From an uncultured Pelagibacteraceae bacterium (GTDB taxonomy: Bacteria > Pseudomonadota > Alphaproteobacteria > Pelagibacterales > Pelagibacteraceae), in NCBI GenBank assembly GCA_902588595.1, contig CACIPT010000008.1, positions 1 through 36,392 on the forward strand: DNA of 36,392 nt. The letters run 5' to 3'. Both the position numbers and the translations under genes were made by a program. Below are positions 9,080 through 18,149 of the stretch, piece by piece. Every line of letters starts with the position of its first letter. Within the stretch, counting starts at the first letter, position 1. Below the pieces are notes generated by a model that did not search any database, was not told where the DNA came from, and saw only the letters and a program-made list of their open reading frames with translations.

Positions 9080-10437
9080 TTAAATTTCCACAGGGTTTTA
9101 TCATCTTTGTCTTCAATTAAAACTCCTTTGTCCAATAATTCATTTCTGATTTCATCTGCAGCTTTATAATCTTTATTTTTTCTAGCTTTGTTTCTTTCAG
9201 TAATTTTTTGTTTAATTTCTTCTTCAGAAATCTTTGATTTGCTTTTCTTGAATTTATCCCAAGAATTTTTACTTTCATTCAACAGTCCAATAAAATTACA
9301 TGCTGAAACAAATATTTCTTTATCTTTAATTGAACCTTTTTGAGAATTTTCAAATAATTTGTGAAGGTTAGCAATATAACCTGGTGTATTTAAGTCATCG
9401 TATAATGGGTAAAGATACTCCTCAGGAATTAAAACCTGTTTTTTTATTTCAGTATAACTTTCATACCACTTGTTAATTGTTTTTTCACACTCAGATAAAA
9501 GTTTATCATTCCAATCTAAAGGCTGTTTGTAGTGTGCACTAATCAAAGCTAATCTTAATACTTGTCCACTTATTTTATTTTTAAATTCACCGATTTTTAA
9601 AATATTGCCCTGAGATTTTGACATTTTTTCACTTGAGATTGTTATAAATCCATTATGAACCCAATAATTTGCGAAAGTTTCATTTTCATTAGCACATCTA
9701 GATTGTGCAATTTCATTTTCATGATGTGGAAAAATTAAATCCATTCCTCCTCCATGAATATCAAATTTATCACCCAAAAATTTCTTAGACATAACTGAAC
9801 ATTCAAGATGCCAACCAGGTCTACCTTTACCCCATGGAGATTCCCATGAAGGTTCGCTTTCTGTTGATGGTTTCCATAATACAAAATCAGCTGGATTTTT
9901 TTTATTTTCTGAAATCTCAACTCTTGCACCAGCAATTAATTCATCTAAATTTTTGTTTGATAATTTTCCATAATCATCAAATTTTTTTACTTCAAAATAA
10001 ACATGATTGTTAATTTCATAAGCAAATTTATTTTTTATAAGTTTATTAATCATTTCAATCATTAAAGAAATGTTTTCAGTTGCTTTTGGTTCTTGTGTTG
10101 GAATCTCACAATTCAAATATTTACAGTCTTCATGAAAAATATTTGTAATTTTTTTTGTAAGATCGGTTATTGAAATCTTTTTTTTTATTGAAGAAGCTAT
10201 TATTTTATCATCAATATCCGTAATATTTCTTACATAGTTAACTGAATTATTTCCGTATTTGCATTTTAAAACTTTAAACAAAATATCAAACACGACTAAA
10301 GGTCTTGCATTACCGATGTGTGGGTTGTCATAAACAGTTGGTCCACAAACATACATTCCAATCTTTTTTGGATTAATTGGTGTAAATTTGTCCTTCTTGT
10401 TACCAAGGGTATTTGTTAATAAAATATCTTTATTCAT
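9076..10437 (-). CDS. cysS: Cysteinyl-tRNA synthetase
   Basis: Charges tRNA-Cys; class Ia synthetase of 453 aa, normal length. The nucleotide-binding HIGH signature appears as HIGN at residues 40-43, as usual for CysRS, and KMSKS is at 271-275. The zinc ligands expected for this enzyme are present: Cys31, Cys213, His238 and Glu242. The C-terminal tRNA-binding region is lysine-rich and ends at LWKFK. It overlaps cimA by four bases. The 45-base gap to nadE contains no clear ribosome-binding site. Confidence 0.97.
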   Translation of the reverse strand: MNKDILLTNTLGNKKDKFTPINPKKIGMYVCGPTVYDNPHIGNARPLVVFDILFKVLKCKYGNNSVNYVRNITDIDDKIIASSIKKKISITDLTKKITNIFHEDCKYLNCEIPTQEPKATENISLMIEMINKLIKNKFAYEINNHVYFEVKKFDDYGKLSNKNLDELIAGARVEISENKKNPADFVLWKPSTESEPSWESPWGKGRPGWHLECSVMSKKFLGDKFDIHGGGMDLIFPHHENEIAQSRCANENETFANYWVHNGFITISSEKMSKSQGNILKIGEFKNKISGQVLRLALISAHYKQPLDWNDKLLSECEKTINKWYESYTEIKKQVLIPEEYLYPLYDDLNTPGYIANLHKLFENSQKGSIKDKEIFVSACNFIGLLNESKNSWDKFKKSKSKISEEEIKQKITERNKARKNKDYKAADEIRNELLDKGVLIEDKDDKTLWKFK

Positions 10438-10482
10438 TGTTCTAGAAATATACTTTAATTTCCTGTTTGTGAATCTTTTAGA

Positions 10483-11220
10483 TCACTTAGGAATCTTACA
10501 AACTGGAATTGGCTCCATTTTGTGAAGATTTAATTTTCTTATTTTAATGTATTTTTCGTAATTAGGAGAATTTGGATTACTCATCGCTTCTTCTACTTCT
10601 TTATATTTTAAGCCCAATTGACTTTCGTCAGTTCTTCCATCATCCCATAAACCATCTGTAGGTTTAGCATTTATAATTTGTTCTGAAATCTTTAATTCTT
10701 TTCCAAGTTCCCAAACATCTGTTTTGGTACAATCAGCAATTGGAGAAATATCAACACCTCCGTCTCCATATTTAGTATAAAAACCAACTCCAAAATCTTC
10801 AACTTTATTTCCAGTTCCAACAACAATTCCATTGTTAGCAGCAGCAACTTGATAAAGCGTTGTCATCCTCAGTCTAGCTCTTGAGTTTGCCATACCATGT
10901 TCACTTTTAAAACTTGTCAGGGTATTTTCAAAATTTTTAAATACATCATCAAGTTCTAATGAATGAGACTCTACATTATTAAATTTATCAGTTAACCATT
11001 TCTTGTGTGAAAGACTTAAGTCATTCTGTTCTTTATTCTGTTTGATTGGCATAGTTAAAACTATTGTTTTTAGACCAGTCATTGCACATAAAGTACTTGT
11101 AACTGAAGAATCTATGCCTCCTGAAATACCAATTATTAATGATTCAGCTTTTACAGGCATTGAATTTACATAATTCAATATCCAGTCTTTTATAAATACA
11201 ATTTTTTTACTTACTTCCAT
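10483..11220 (-). CDS. nadE: NH3-dependent NAD synthetase
   Basis: Final step of NAD synthesis: ATP-dependent amidation of deamido-NAD. The PP-loop SGGIDSS is at residues 33-39, and NKVEDFGVGFYTKYGDGGVDISP around residue 140 is the conserved deamido-NAD/ATP pocket. At 245 aa it has no N-terminal nitrilase domain, so this is the ammonia-using type and would need free ammonia or a separate glutaminase. LWDDGRTDESQLG near residue 190 also matches. It sits in a run of minus-strand biosynthetic genes with a 38-base gap to the DAHP synthase upstream. Confidence 0.93.
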   Translation of the reverse strand: MEVSKKIVFIKDWILNYVNSMPVKAESLIIGISGGIDSSVTSTLCAMTGLKTIVLTMPIKQNKEQNDLSLSHKKWLTDKFNNVESHSLELDDVFKNFENTLTSFKSEHGMANSRARLRMTTLYQVAAANNGIVVGTGNKVEDFGVGFYTKYGDGGVDISPIADCTKTDVWELGKELKISEQIINAKPTDGLWDDGRTDESQLGLKYKEVEEAMSNPNSPNYEKYIKIRKLNLHKMEPIPVCKIPK

Positions 11221-11258
11221 AATTCAAATATACGTTAAAGGATTTCTTTTATAAACGA

Positions 11259-12638
11259 TTAAGAAACCGCTCTAATTCCACTTCTTGCGTAAATGGAATT
11301 TTTTTTAATTTCATCAGAAATTAAAAATGACAGTTCTAAGGCTTGATTAGCATTTAATCTTGGGTCGCAATGTGTACGGTATCTGCTTGATAAGTCTTTA
11401 TCAGAAATTTTTTGTGTACCTCCAGTACATTCTGTAACATTTTGTCCAGTCATCTCTATATGTAAACCTCCAGCATAAGATCCTTCGCTTTGATGTACAG
11501 CAAAAACATTTTTAACTTCTTTTAAAACATTATTAAATGGTCTTGTTTTAAAACCTGTAGAAGATTTAACTGTGTTTCCATGCATAGGGTCACAGGACCA
11601 AATAACATTTAAACCTTCTTTTTTAATAGTTCTAACTAATTTTGGTAAAAATTTTCCAACATTTTCATGACCAAATCTTGAAATTAAAGTTATTTTTCCT
11701 TTTTCATTTTTAGGATTTATAACATTGCAAATTTTAACTATTTCTTCTGGTTTTGATGTTGGTCCACATTTAATTCCGATTGGATTTTCAATTCCTCTAC
11801 AAAATTCAACATGACCACCATCCAACTGTCTTGTTCTATCACCTATCCACACAAAGTGTGCCGATGTATCGTGATACTCTCCTGTTGTTGAGTCGATTCT
11901 TGTCATGCTCTCTTCAAAAGGAAGTAACAAAGCTTCGTGTGAAGTCCAAAAGTTAACTGTTTTTAGTCTTCTATTGAAATCTGAATTTATTCCACATGCA
12001 TCCATAAAAGCTAATGCATCTGCAATTTTGTCTTCTAATTCTCTAAATTTTTTAGCTTGTGGGCTTTTTTTAATGTAACCTAAGTTCCACAAGTGAACTT
12101 TTTTTAAATCAGCAAATCCACCATGACAAAAAGCTCTTATTAAATTTAAAGTAGATGCCGCTTGTGAATACGCTTTAAACAATCTTTTAGGATCCGGTTT
12201 TCTAGCTTTTTCAGTAAATTCTATACCATTTATATTATCGCCAAGGTAACTTGGCAGCTCTATATCGCCTTGTTTTTCAGTCGGTGCACTTCTTGGTTTT
12301 GAAAATTGTCCTGCGATTCTTCCAAGTTTAACAACTGGTAAAGACGCTGAATAAGTCATAACTAGTGACATTTGCAACATAACTTTAAAATAATCTCTAA
12401 TATTGTCAGGATTAAACTCAGCAAAACTTTCTGCACAATCACCACCTTGTAACAAGAAAGCTTTTCCATCAACAACATCAGCAAGTTGTTGTTTTAAATG
12501 TCTCGTCTCACCAGCAAACACTAAAGGAGGGAAATTTTTTATTTTTCCAAGAACCATATTAAGTTCTTTTTCATCCTCGTAATTAGGTATGTGTTTTACA
12601 GGATAGTTTTTCCAACTATTTATTTTCCATTTTTTCAT
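11259..12638 (-). CDS. Class II 3-deoxy-7-phosphoheptulonate (DAHP) synthase
   Basis: First step of the shikimate pathway: PEP plus erythrose 4-phosphate gives DAHP. The 459-aa length and motifs are of the class II (plant/AroA-II) type, not the E. coli AroFGH type. The metal-binding Cys68 lies in LLQGGDCAESF. GRIAGQFSKPRS near residue 106, SHEALLLPFEE near 234, IKCGPTSKP near 288, SCDPMHGNT near 348 and GGLHIEMTGQNVTECTGG near 392 are all class II signatures. No separate chorismate-mutase domain is seen. It is transcribed with nadE downstream. Confidence 0.95.
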   Translation of the reverse strand: MKKWKINSWKNYPVKHIPNYEDEKELNMVLGKIKNFPPLVFAGETRHLKQQLADVVDGKAFLLQGGDCAESFAEFNPDNIRDYFKVMLQMSLVMTYSASLPVVKLGRIAGQFSKPRSAPTEKQGDIELPSYLGDNINGIEFTEKARKPDPKRLFKAYSQAASTLNLIRAFCHGGFADLKKVHLWNLGYIKKSPQAKKFRELEDKIADALAFMDACGINSDFNRRLKTVNFWTSHEALLLPFEESMTRIDSTTGEYHDTSAHFVWIGDRTRQLDGGHVEFCRGIENPIGIKCGPTSKPEEIVKICNVINPKNEKGKITLISRFGHENVGKFLPKLVRTIKKEGLNVIWSCDPMHGNTVKSSTGFKTRPFNNVLKEVKNVFAVHQSEGSYAGGLHIEMTGQNVTECTGGTQKISDKDLSSRYRTHCDPRLNANQALELSFLISDEIKKNSIYARSGIRAVS

Positions 12639-12664
12639 ACAACTAATAGTATATATATTGATTT

Positions 12665-13387
12665 CTAATAATTTTTCAAATCAACAAAATGTAAGCTTAA
12701 TATACCTAGATATTCCCTAATTAATCCATCAAATGATCTAGTATTTTGAACAAAACTAAAGGTTTGATAGTAATTTATAAAGGAAAAATTACTTCTCCGC
12801 GCTTTCCAATAGTATGGGTAAACCTCTAAATCCATTTTTTTAGATATTGCTAAAGATCTTTTCATATGGGTTGGGCTGGTCATTAAAACGACTCTTTCAA
12901 ATTTTTTATTTTTATTAAATTCTTTAAATTCTAACATATTCTCAATTGTATTACGCGAATTAGGAAGAACATAATAATCATTATTGTCAATTATATTGTC
13001 TATTAATCTTTTTATCTTGATACTTTTATTATTTTTTTTATTTTTAATTAAAAGAGGAGAACCGCCAACAATAATTAATTTTGCATTTTTTTGTTTTTTA
13101 ACTAAGTTTACAGCATATATAATTCTTCTCTCATCTCCCCCTAAAACTAATAGTGCATCAAAATTATCAATAGTTTTATTATTATAAAAATTTTTTTTTA
13201 AAAGATTGTATTCTAAATAACTTCCAATTGGAAATAATCCCATAATAAAAAATGTTGTCATAAATAAATAAAATATTTTTTTAAATTTATTTCTAAAAAT
13301 AAATGAAATTATTAAAGATAAAATTATTAAGTTGGAAAATAAAAAGAATGGTTGAAGTATTTTTGAAATAAAAAAATAAAAATTCAC
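12665..13387 (-). CDS. ElyC/SanA/YdcF-family membrane protein (DUF218)
   Basis: Envelope protein with about two N-terminal membrane segments (roughly residues 5-30 and 35-58) followed by a DUF218 domain. Family features are FDALLVLGGDERRI near residue 78, AKLIIVGGSPL near residue 102, the SRNTIENM stretch near residue 144 and VVLMTSPTHMKRSL near residue 166. The closest described relatives, E. coli ElyC and SanA, affect envelope integrity and peptidoglycan; the biochemical role is unsettled. Its start overlaps the end of glmS by one base. That pairing with amino-sugar synthesis is consistent with a cell-wall task, but this is inference. Confidence 0.8.
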   Translation of the reverse strand: MNFYFFISKILQPFFLFSNLIILSLIISFIFRNKFKKIFYLFMTTFFIMGLFPIGSYLEYNLLKKNFYNNKTIDNFDALLVLGGDERRIIYAVNLVKKQKNAKLIIVGGSPLLIKNKKNNKSIKIKRLIDNIIDNNDYYVLPNSRNTIENMLEFKEFNKNKKFERVVLMTSPTHMKRSLAISKKMDLEVYPYYWKARRSNFSFINYYQTFSFVQNTRSFDGLIREYLGILSLHFVDLKNY

Positions 13388-15207
13388 TATTCTACCGTTA
13401 CAGATTTAGCCAAATTTCTTGGTTTATCAATATCGTAACCTCTTTTAAGTGCAGAATAATAAGCTAATTTTTGAAGAGGAATGGTTATTAAAAAAGGTAG
13501 CAAATCATCAGATATATTTTCAACTTCAACCTTTTCCCAAATGTTTTCTGAATAAACCTCATCTTTACTTTTGTTTGTAATTAACAAAACCTTAGCGCCT
13601 CTTGCTATAACTTCTTGCATGTTAGAAATTGTTTTTTTGTAATATTTATCTCTTGGAGCTAATACAACAACAGGCATTCCTTCTTCAATTAATGCAAGCG
13701 GTCCGTGTTTCATTTCACCGGCTGGATATCCTTCTGCGTGTACATAGGCTAATTCTTTTAATTTTAACGATCCTTCTAAAGCTATTGGAAAAGAATAACC
13801 GCGTCCTAAAAACATTGATCCTTTTATATCTACAAATGAACTACAAACAGATTGAACTTTGCTATCAGTTTCTAAAGTTTGTTTTGCTAGCTTTGATAAT
13901 GAAAAAAGTGACTTAATTTTCTCTAAATATTTTTTTTTATCAATATCTTTTCTCATTTTGGCGATTTTTAAACATAAAATATATAAAACTAACATTTGCC
14001 CTAAAAAAGCTTTGGTAGAAGCTACACCAATTTCTGGTCCACAATGTATAGGAAGTACAAATTTAGAGTCTCTGGCTATAGAGCTTTCAACAACATTTAC
14101 AACACTGCATGTTTTCATTTTATTTTTATTGCATAAATCTAATGCTGCAAATGTGTCTGCTGTTTCTCCTGATTGAGAGACAAATATATAAAGAGTATCT
14201 TTTTTAAATCTATTATTTCGATACCTAAACTCTGAAGCAATATCTACATTCACATTTAATGTCGTTAATTGCTCAAACCAATATTTAGCCATTAAACATG
14301 AATGATAAGCAGTTCCACAGCCTATTAACATTATCGAAGAAAATTCATTCAATTTCCAAGGAAAATTAAAAATATTTATATCGTTGTTAACTTTGTCAAT
14401 GTATTCGTTTACGCAGTTTTTAATTGTTGTTGGCTGTTCTTCAATTTCTTTAGCCATGAAATGTTTATAATCACCTTTATCATAGCTTTGTCCGTCTAAA
14501 GAAAGTTTTAAAATTTTTTTGTTAACTTTTTTTCCATTTTCGTCAAAAAATTCTACATTATCTTTTTTAAGAATACAAAATTCACCATCGTTTAAATAAG
14601 AAATCTTATTTGTCATTGATTTTAACGCATAAGAGTCAGAACCAAGATAATTTTCATTTGGTCCATAACCAACGGCTAAGGGAGAGCCTCTTCTTGCTCC
14701 AACAATTAAATCTGGTTGATCTTTAAATATTATTCCAATTGCAAAACTTCCATGAAGTCTTTTTAAAATCTTTAAAATTGATTTTTTTAAATCATTATTT
14801 TTCAGATATTCAGTAATTAAATGAACAATAACCTCTGTGTCAGTTTGTGATTTAAATTTGTGTCCTTTTTTGATTAATAATTTTTTTAATAAAGTAGAAT
14901 TTTCTATAATACCATTATGTACCACAGATACACTTTCAGAAGAATGTGGATGAGCATTTATTGAGCTTGGTATTCCGTGAGTTGCCCATCTAACATGACC
15001 AATACCAACATTTCCTAACAAACTAGATTTATTTAAATTTTTTTCTAAAGCATCAACTCTTCCTTCACATTTAACTTCATTAATATTACCATTATGTAGT
15101 GTTGCAATTCCTGAGGAATCATAGCCTCTATATTCAAGTTTTCGTAAAGAGTTCACGATCATAGATGTTACAGATTTAGTGCTTGTGATTCCAACTATTC
15201 CACACAT
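13387..15207 (-). CDS. glmS: Glutamine--fructose-6-phosphate aminotransferase
   Basis: Makes glucosamine 6-phosphate, the entry point to UDP-GlcNAc. It is 606 aa, full length. The glutaminase domain begins MCGIVGITS with the Cys2 nucleophile exposed after Met removal; RWATHG near residue 74 and EYRGYDSSG near residue 26 fit. Two SIS sugar-isomerase domains follow (GCGTAYHSC near residue 299, SQSGETADT near 347), ending with the family tail KPRNLAKSVTVE. No ribozyme or riboswitch fits upstream, since only 2 bases separate it from the GlmU-type gene. It overlaps the ElyC-like gene by one base. Confidence 0.97.
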   Translation of the reverse strand: MCGIVGITSTKSVTSMIVNSLRKLEYRGYDSSGIATLHNGNINEVKCEGRVDALEKNLNKSSLLGNVGIGHVRWATHGIPSSINAHPHSSESVSVVHNGIIENSTLLKKLLIKKGHKFKSQTDTEVIVHLITEYLKNNDLKKSILKILKRLHGSFAIGIIFKDQPDLIVGARRGSPLAVGYGPNENYLGSDSYALKSMTNKISYLNDGEFCILKKDNVEFFDENGKKVNKKILKLSLDGQSYDKGDYKHFMAKEIEEQPTTIKNCVNEYIDKVNNDINIFNFPWKLNEFSSIMLIGCGTAYHSCLMAKYWFEQLTTLNVNVDIASEFRYRNNRFKKDTLYIFVSQSGETADTFAALDLCNKNKMKTCSVVNVVESSIARDSKFVLPIHCGPEIGVASTKAFLGQMLVLYILCLKIAKMRKDIDKKKYLEKIKSLFSLSKLAKQTLETDSKVQSVCSSFVDIKGSMFLGRGYSFPIALEGSLKLKELAYVHAEGYPAGEMKHGPLALIEEGMPVVVLAPRDKYYKKTISNMQEVIARGAKVLLITNKSKDEVYSENIWEKVEVENISDDLLPFLITIPLQKLAYYSALKRGYDIDKPRNLAKSVTVE

Positions 15208-15209
15208 TG

Positions 15210-15836
15210 TTATTTCTTTCTTTTGTAATTTTTTTTTTCAGTTTGTTTTGATCTTGTAAGTGCCAAAGAATTTTTTTTAACATTTCTTGTTATTACAGAT
15301 CCTGCGCCTATTATACTTTTTTCATTTAAAGTAACTGGAGCAACTAATGAAGAATTTGAGCCTACAAAAACTTTGTTCTTTATTGTTGTTTTATTTTTTT
15401 TTTTTCCATCATAATTACAAGTAATTGTGCCAGCGCCAATATTAACAAAATCTCCAATACTAGCATCACCAATATAAGATAAGTGATTTACTTTTGAATT
15501 TTTTCCTAAATTACTTTTTTTTATTTCTACAAAATTTCCAACTTTTGATCCTGATTTTAAAACTGTGCCCGGTCTTAATCTCGCAAAAGGTCCTATTGTT
15601 ACATTATTTTCAATTTTAACATTTTCTAAATGTGAAAAAGATTTTATTTTTGAATTATTTTGTATTTTAACTTTTTCTCCTAGAACTACATATGGTTCTA
15701 TAGTCACATTTTTTCCAATTTTTGTATCTTTTGAAAAATAAACTGTTTCAGGTGCAAGCATCTTAACACCATTTTTCATAAACTTTTCTCTCAACCGTTC
15801 TTGAGCTTTTTGTAAATTTGTTAGTTTCATTTGCAA
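15210..15836 (-). CDS. glmU: Stand-alone C-terminal (acetyltransferase) half of GlmU
   Basis: Left-handed beta-helix acetyltransferase matching the C-terminal half of GlmU, which acetylates glucosamine 1-phosphate. Active-site stretches are present: FARLRPG near residue 85, GNFVEIKKS near 100, [10 protein letters not shown] with catalytic His118, [11 protein letters not shown] near 135 and [12 protein letters not shown] near 157. The 208-aa protein starts in the linker helix ([18 protein letters not shown]) and lacks the whole N-terminal uridylyltransferase of about 230 residues. The frame is not open further upstream: gph starts 66 bases away on the other strand. The first Met or Met3 may be the start. 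The missing half must be elsewhere or replaced. Confidence 0.9.
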   Translation of the reverse strand: MQMKLTNLQKAQERLREKFMKNGVKMLAPETVYFSKDTKIGKNVTIEPYVVLGEKVKIQNNSKIKSFSHLENVKIENNVTIGPFARLRPGTVLKSGSKVGNFVEIKKSNLGKNSKVNHLSYIGDASIGDFVNIGAGTITCNYDGKKKNKTTIKNKVFVGSNSSLVAPVTLNEKSIIGAGSVITRNVKKNSLALTRSKQTEKKNYKRKK

Positions 15837-15901
15837 TTTTATTTATAGTTAAGTAAATATGATCGTTAATTCACAAATTGTTTCTTATTAATACTTTTTA
15901 A

Positions 15902-16591
15902 ATGACTCAAAAACTTACCATATTATTTGATTTGGACGGAACTTTGGTTGATACAGCTCCCGATCTTATGAATGCACATAATCATGTTATGAAAAAATTC
16001 GGTTACAAAGCCAAATCAACAGATGACATAAGAAAATTGGTAGGACAAGGTGCTAAATCTCTAATTGGTAGATCTGTATGGGGTCAAGCAAAAAAAGAAT
16101 TTGGTCAAATAGATGACGGAAAAATCAAAAAAGAAATGGTAACAGAATTCATAAATTTTTATGGACAAAATATAGTTAAGGAAAGCAAATTAATTAATGG
16201 GGTGTACGATTTTCTAAAGTGGTCAAAAGAAAATAAAATTTCAATGGGTGTATGCACTAATAAGCCAGAACATCTTGCAGTAGATCTTTTAAAAAAAATT
16301 AAAATTTATGATTTTTTTGAGTATGTTGCTGGAAGTAACACTTTTGATTTTTGTAAACCCGACCCTAGGCATTTAACAAATGTAATTGAAATTATGCAAG
16401 GTGATATAAAAAAAAGTATAATGATTGGTGATAGTGAATCTGATGGAAATGCCGCAAAAGCAGCTGGTATTCCATTTATTCTATTAGAAGACGGATATAC
16501 TGAAAAAAATGCTAATGAAATTACACACGATCATTTAATAAGAGATTTTATTGGAATTGAAAAAATAGTTCACAAATATTTGAATCATTAA
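15902..16591 (+). CDS. gph: Phosphoglycolate phosphatase (HAD superfamily)
   Basis: HAD hydrolase of 229 aa, best fitting phosphoglycolate phosphatase, which removes 2-phosphoglycolate. Motif I is FDLDGTLVDTAPDL with the nucleophile Asp10 and Asp12; the alpha-helical cap (about residues 20-90) is of the C1 type. Motif II is CTNKPEHLA near residue 118, the motif III Lys lies in CKPDPRH near residue 157, and motif IV is MIGDSESDGNAAKAAG near residue 180. HAD substrates are hard to fix by sequence; the DTAPDL cap-entry sequence and genomic commonness favour Gph. It is divergent from the GlmU-type gene over 65 bases, which must hold both promoters. Confidence 0.8.
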   Translation: MTQKLTILFDLDGTLVDTAPDLMNAHNHVMKKFGYKAKSTDDIRKLVGQGAKSLIGRSVWGQAKKEFGQIDDGKIKKEMVTEFINFYGQNIVKESKLINGVYDFLKWSKENKISMGVCTNKPEHLAVDLLKKIKIYDFFEYVAGSNTFDFCKPDPRHLTNVIEIMQGDIKKSIMIGDSESDGNAAKAAGIPFILLEDGYTEKNANEITHDHLIRDFIGIEKIVHKYLNH

Positions 16592-16636
16592 TATTGATTA
16601 TTGTCATTCCTGGTTGTATTAAAAAACAATAAAAAT

Positions 16637-16649
16637 TGGAGATAAATTG
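16637..16649 (+). promoter_or_regulatory. Ribosome-binding site deciding the TTG start of prpD
   Basis: GGAGA at about 16638-16642 lies a few bases ahead of a TTG at 16647. No in-frame ATG occurs until deep in the conserved domain, so TTG is the best start. This is one of the few clear Shine-Dalgarno matches in the window. Confidence 0.6.
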
Positions 16650-18149
16650 ATAACTCACAAAGTAAAAGTTTACCCGTCGAAAATTAAATTAGATAAAAAA
16701 AATCAACTTGCGTGGAAATTGGCTGAAATATCTAGTGACAATGCAAAAATAAATAAAAAATCTATTGAAATGGTTATCAACAGAATTATTGATAATGCCT
16801 CAGTTGCAATTGCTTCCTTAAATAGAAAACCAGTAATTTCTTCAAGAGAAATGGCATTAAGACATCCAAAAAGAAATGGTGCAACAATATTTGGAGTTAG
16901 CTCAAAAAAAAAATTTGATTGTGAATGGGCTGCTTGGGCTAATGGAACAGCTGTAAGAGAGCTAGATTTTCATGATACTTTCTTGGCTGCAGATTATAGT
17001 CACCCTGGCGATAATATTCCTCCACTTATAGCTGTTGCTCAACAAAAGAAAAAAAGTGGTATAGATTTATTAAGAGGAATAATTACCGCTTATGAAATCC
17101 AAGTGAATTTAGTTAAAGGAATTTGTTTACATAAACATAAGGTTGACCACATTGCTCATCTGGGACCAAGTGTAGCTGCAGGAGTTGGTACAATGCTTAG
17201 ATTAAATACAAAAACAATTTATCAAGCAATTCAACAAGCACTTCATACAACAATTTCTACAAGACAATCTAGAAAAGGTGAAATTTCAAGTTGGAAAGCT
17301 TACGCGCCTGCTCATGCAGGCAAACTTGCAATTGAAGCGGTTGATAGAGCTATGCGAGGAGAAGGAGCGCCAAGTCCAATCTATGAAGGTGAAGATAGTG
17401 TAATTGCACAAATTCTAGATGGTAAAAAAGCTTTATATAAGGTTCCATTGCCAAAAAAAAATGAAGAAAAAAAAGCAATTTTAGAAACTTACACAAAAGA
17501 ATATTCTGCTGAGTATCAAGCACAAGCCCTTATTGATATTGCAAAAAAACTTAACAAAAAAATTAAAAATCTTAATCAAATCAAAAAAATTGATATTTAT
17601 ACAAGTCATCATACGCATTACGTGATTGGAACAGGTGCAAATGATCCTCAAAAAATGGATCCTAATGCAAGTAGAGAAACTTTAGATCACTCAATAATGT
17701 ATATATTTGCTGTCGCTTTGGAAGATGCTAATTGGCATCATGTTAATTCGTATAAGAAATCGAGAGCTAATAAAAAAAGCACAATCAAGATTTGGAGATT
17801 AATTAAAACACATGAAGATAAAAAATGGACCAAAAAATATCACGATCCCAATCCTAAAAATAAATCATTTGGTGCAAAAGTAATTGTATCATTAAATAAT
17901 GGTAAAAAAATTATTGAACAATTGGATAAAGCTGATGCACATCCATATGGATCGAGACCTTTTATAAGAAAAAATTATATAAATAAATTTCTTACATTAA
18001 CAAAAAATATTCTTTCTAAAAAAGAAAGCGCTCGTTTTTTAAGAAATGTACAAAATTTAACTAAACTAAAATCAGGCCAGTTAGATAAACTTAATATAGA
18101 AATCAAAAGTTCTAATTTGAAAAAAAATAATAAAAAAGGAATTTTTTAG
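16647..18149 (+). CDS. prpD: 2-methylcitrate dehydratase (MmgE/PrpD family)
   Basis: Dehydrates 2-methylcitrate to cis-2-methylaconitate in propionate breakdown. It is 500 aa. The family block RELDFHDTFLAADYSHPGDN is near residue 107, and HIAHLGPSVAAG near residue 168, ISSWKAYAPAHAGKLA near 211 and NASRETLDHSIMYIFA near 338 also match. MmgE/PrpD proteins vary in substrate, but the direct neighbours PrpB and PrpC make methylcitrate the best choice. It uses a TTG start with GGAGA upstream. Its TAG stop shares one base with the GTG start of prpB. Confidence 0.92.
   Translation: MITHKVKVYPSKIKLDKKNQLAWKLAEISSDNAKINKKSIEMVINRIIDNASVAIASLNRKPVISSREMALRHPKRNGATIFGVSSKKKFDCEWAAWANGTAVRELDFHDTFLAADYSHPGDNIPPLIAVAQQKKKSGIDLLRGIITAYEIQVNLVKGICLHKHKVDHIAHLGPSVAAGVGTMLRLNTKTIYQAIQQALHTTISTRQSRKGEISSWKAYAPAHAGKLAIEAVDRAMRGEGAPSPIYEGEDSVIAQILDGKKALYKVPLPKKNEEKKAILETYTKEYSAEYQAQALIDIAKKLNKKIKNLNQIKKIDIYTSHHTHYVIGTGANDPQKMDPNASRETLDHSIMYIFAVALEDANWHHVNSYKKSRANKKSTIKIWRLIKTHEDKKWTKKYHDPNPKNKSFGAKVIVSLNNGKKIIEQLDKADAHPYGSRPFIRKNYINKFLTLTKNILSKKESARFLRNVQNLTKLKSGQLDKLNIEIKSSNLKKNNKKGIF

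Noticed and set aside
13629-14176. Long plus-strand open frames opposite glmS
   Set aside because: They lie fully inside an intact, well-conserved gene on the other strand and resemble no protein; shadows of its codon use.
15208-15240. glmS ribozyme or riboswitch before glmS
   Set aside because: Only two bases separate glmS from the upstream gene; there is no room for a leader RNA.
15837-15901. A broken N-terminal half of glmU upstream of the acetyltransferase gene
   Set aside because: Only 65 bases remain before the divergent gph gene, and they show no nucleotidyltransferase sequence in any frame.
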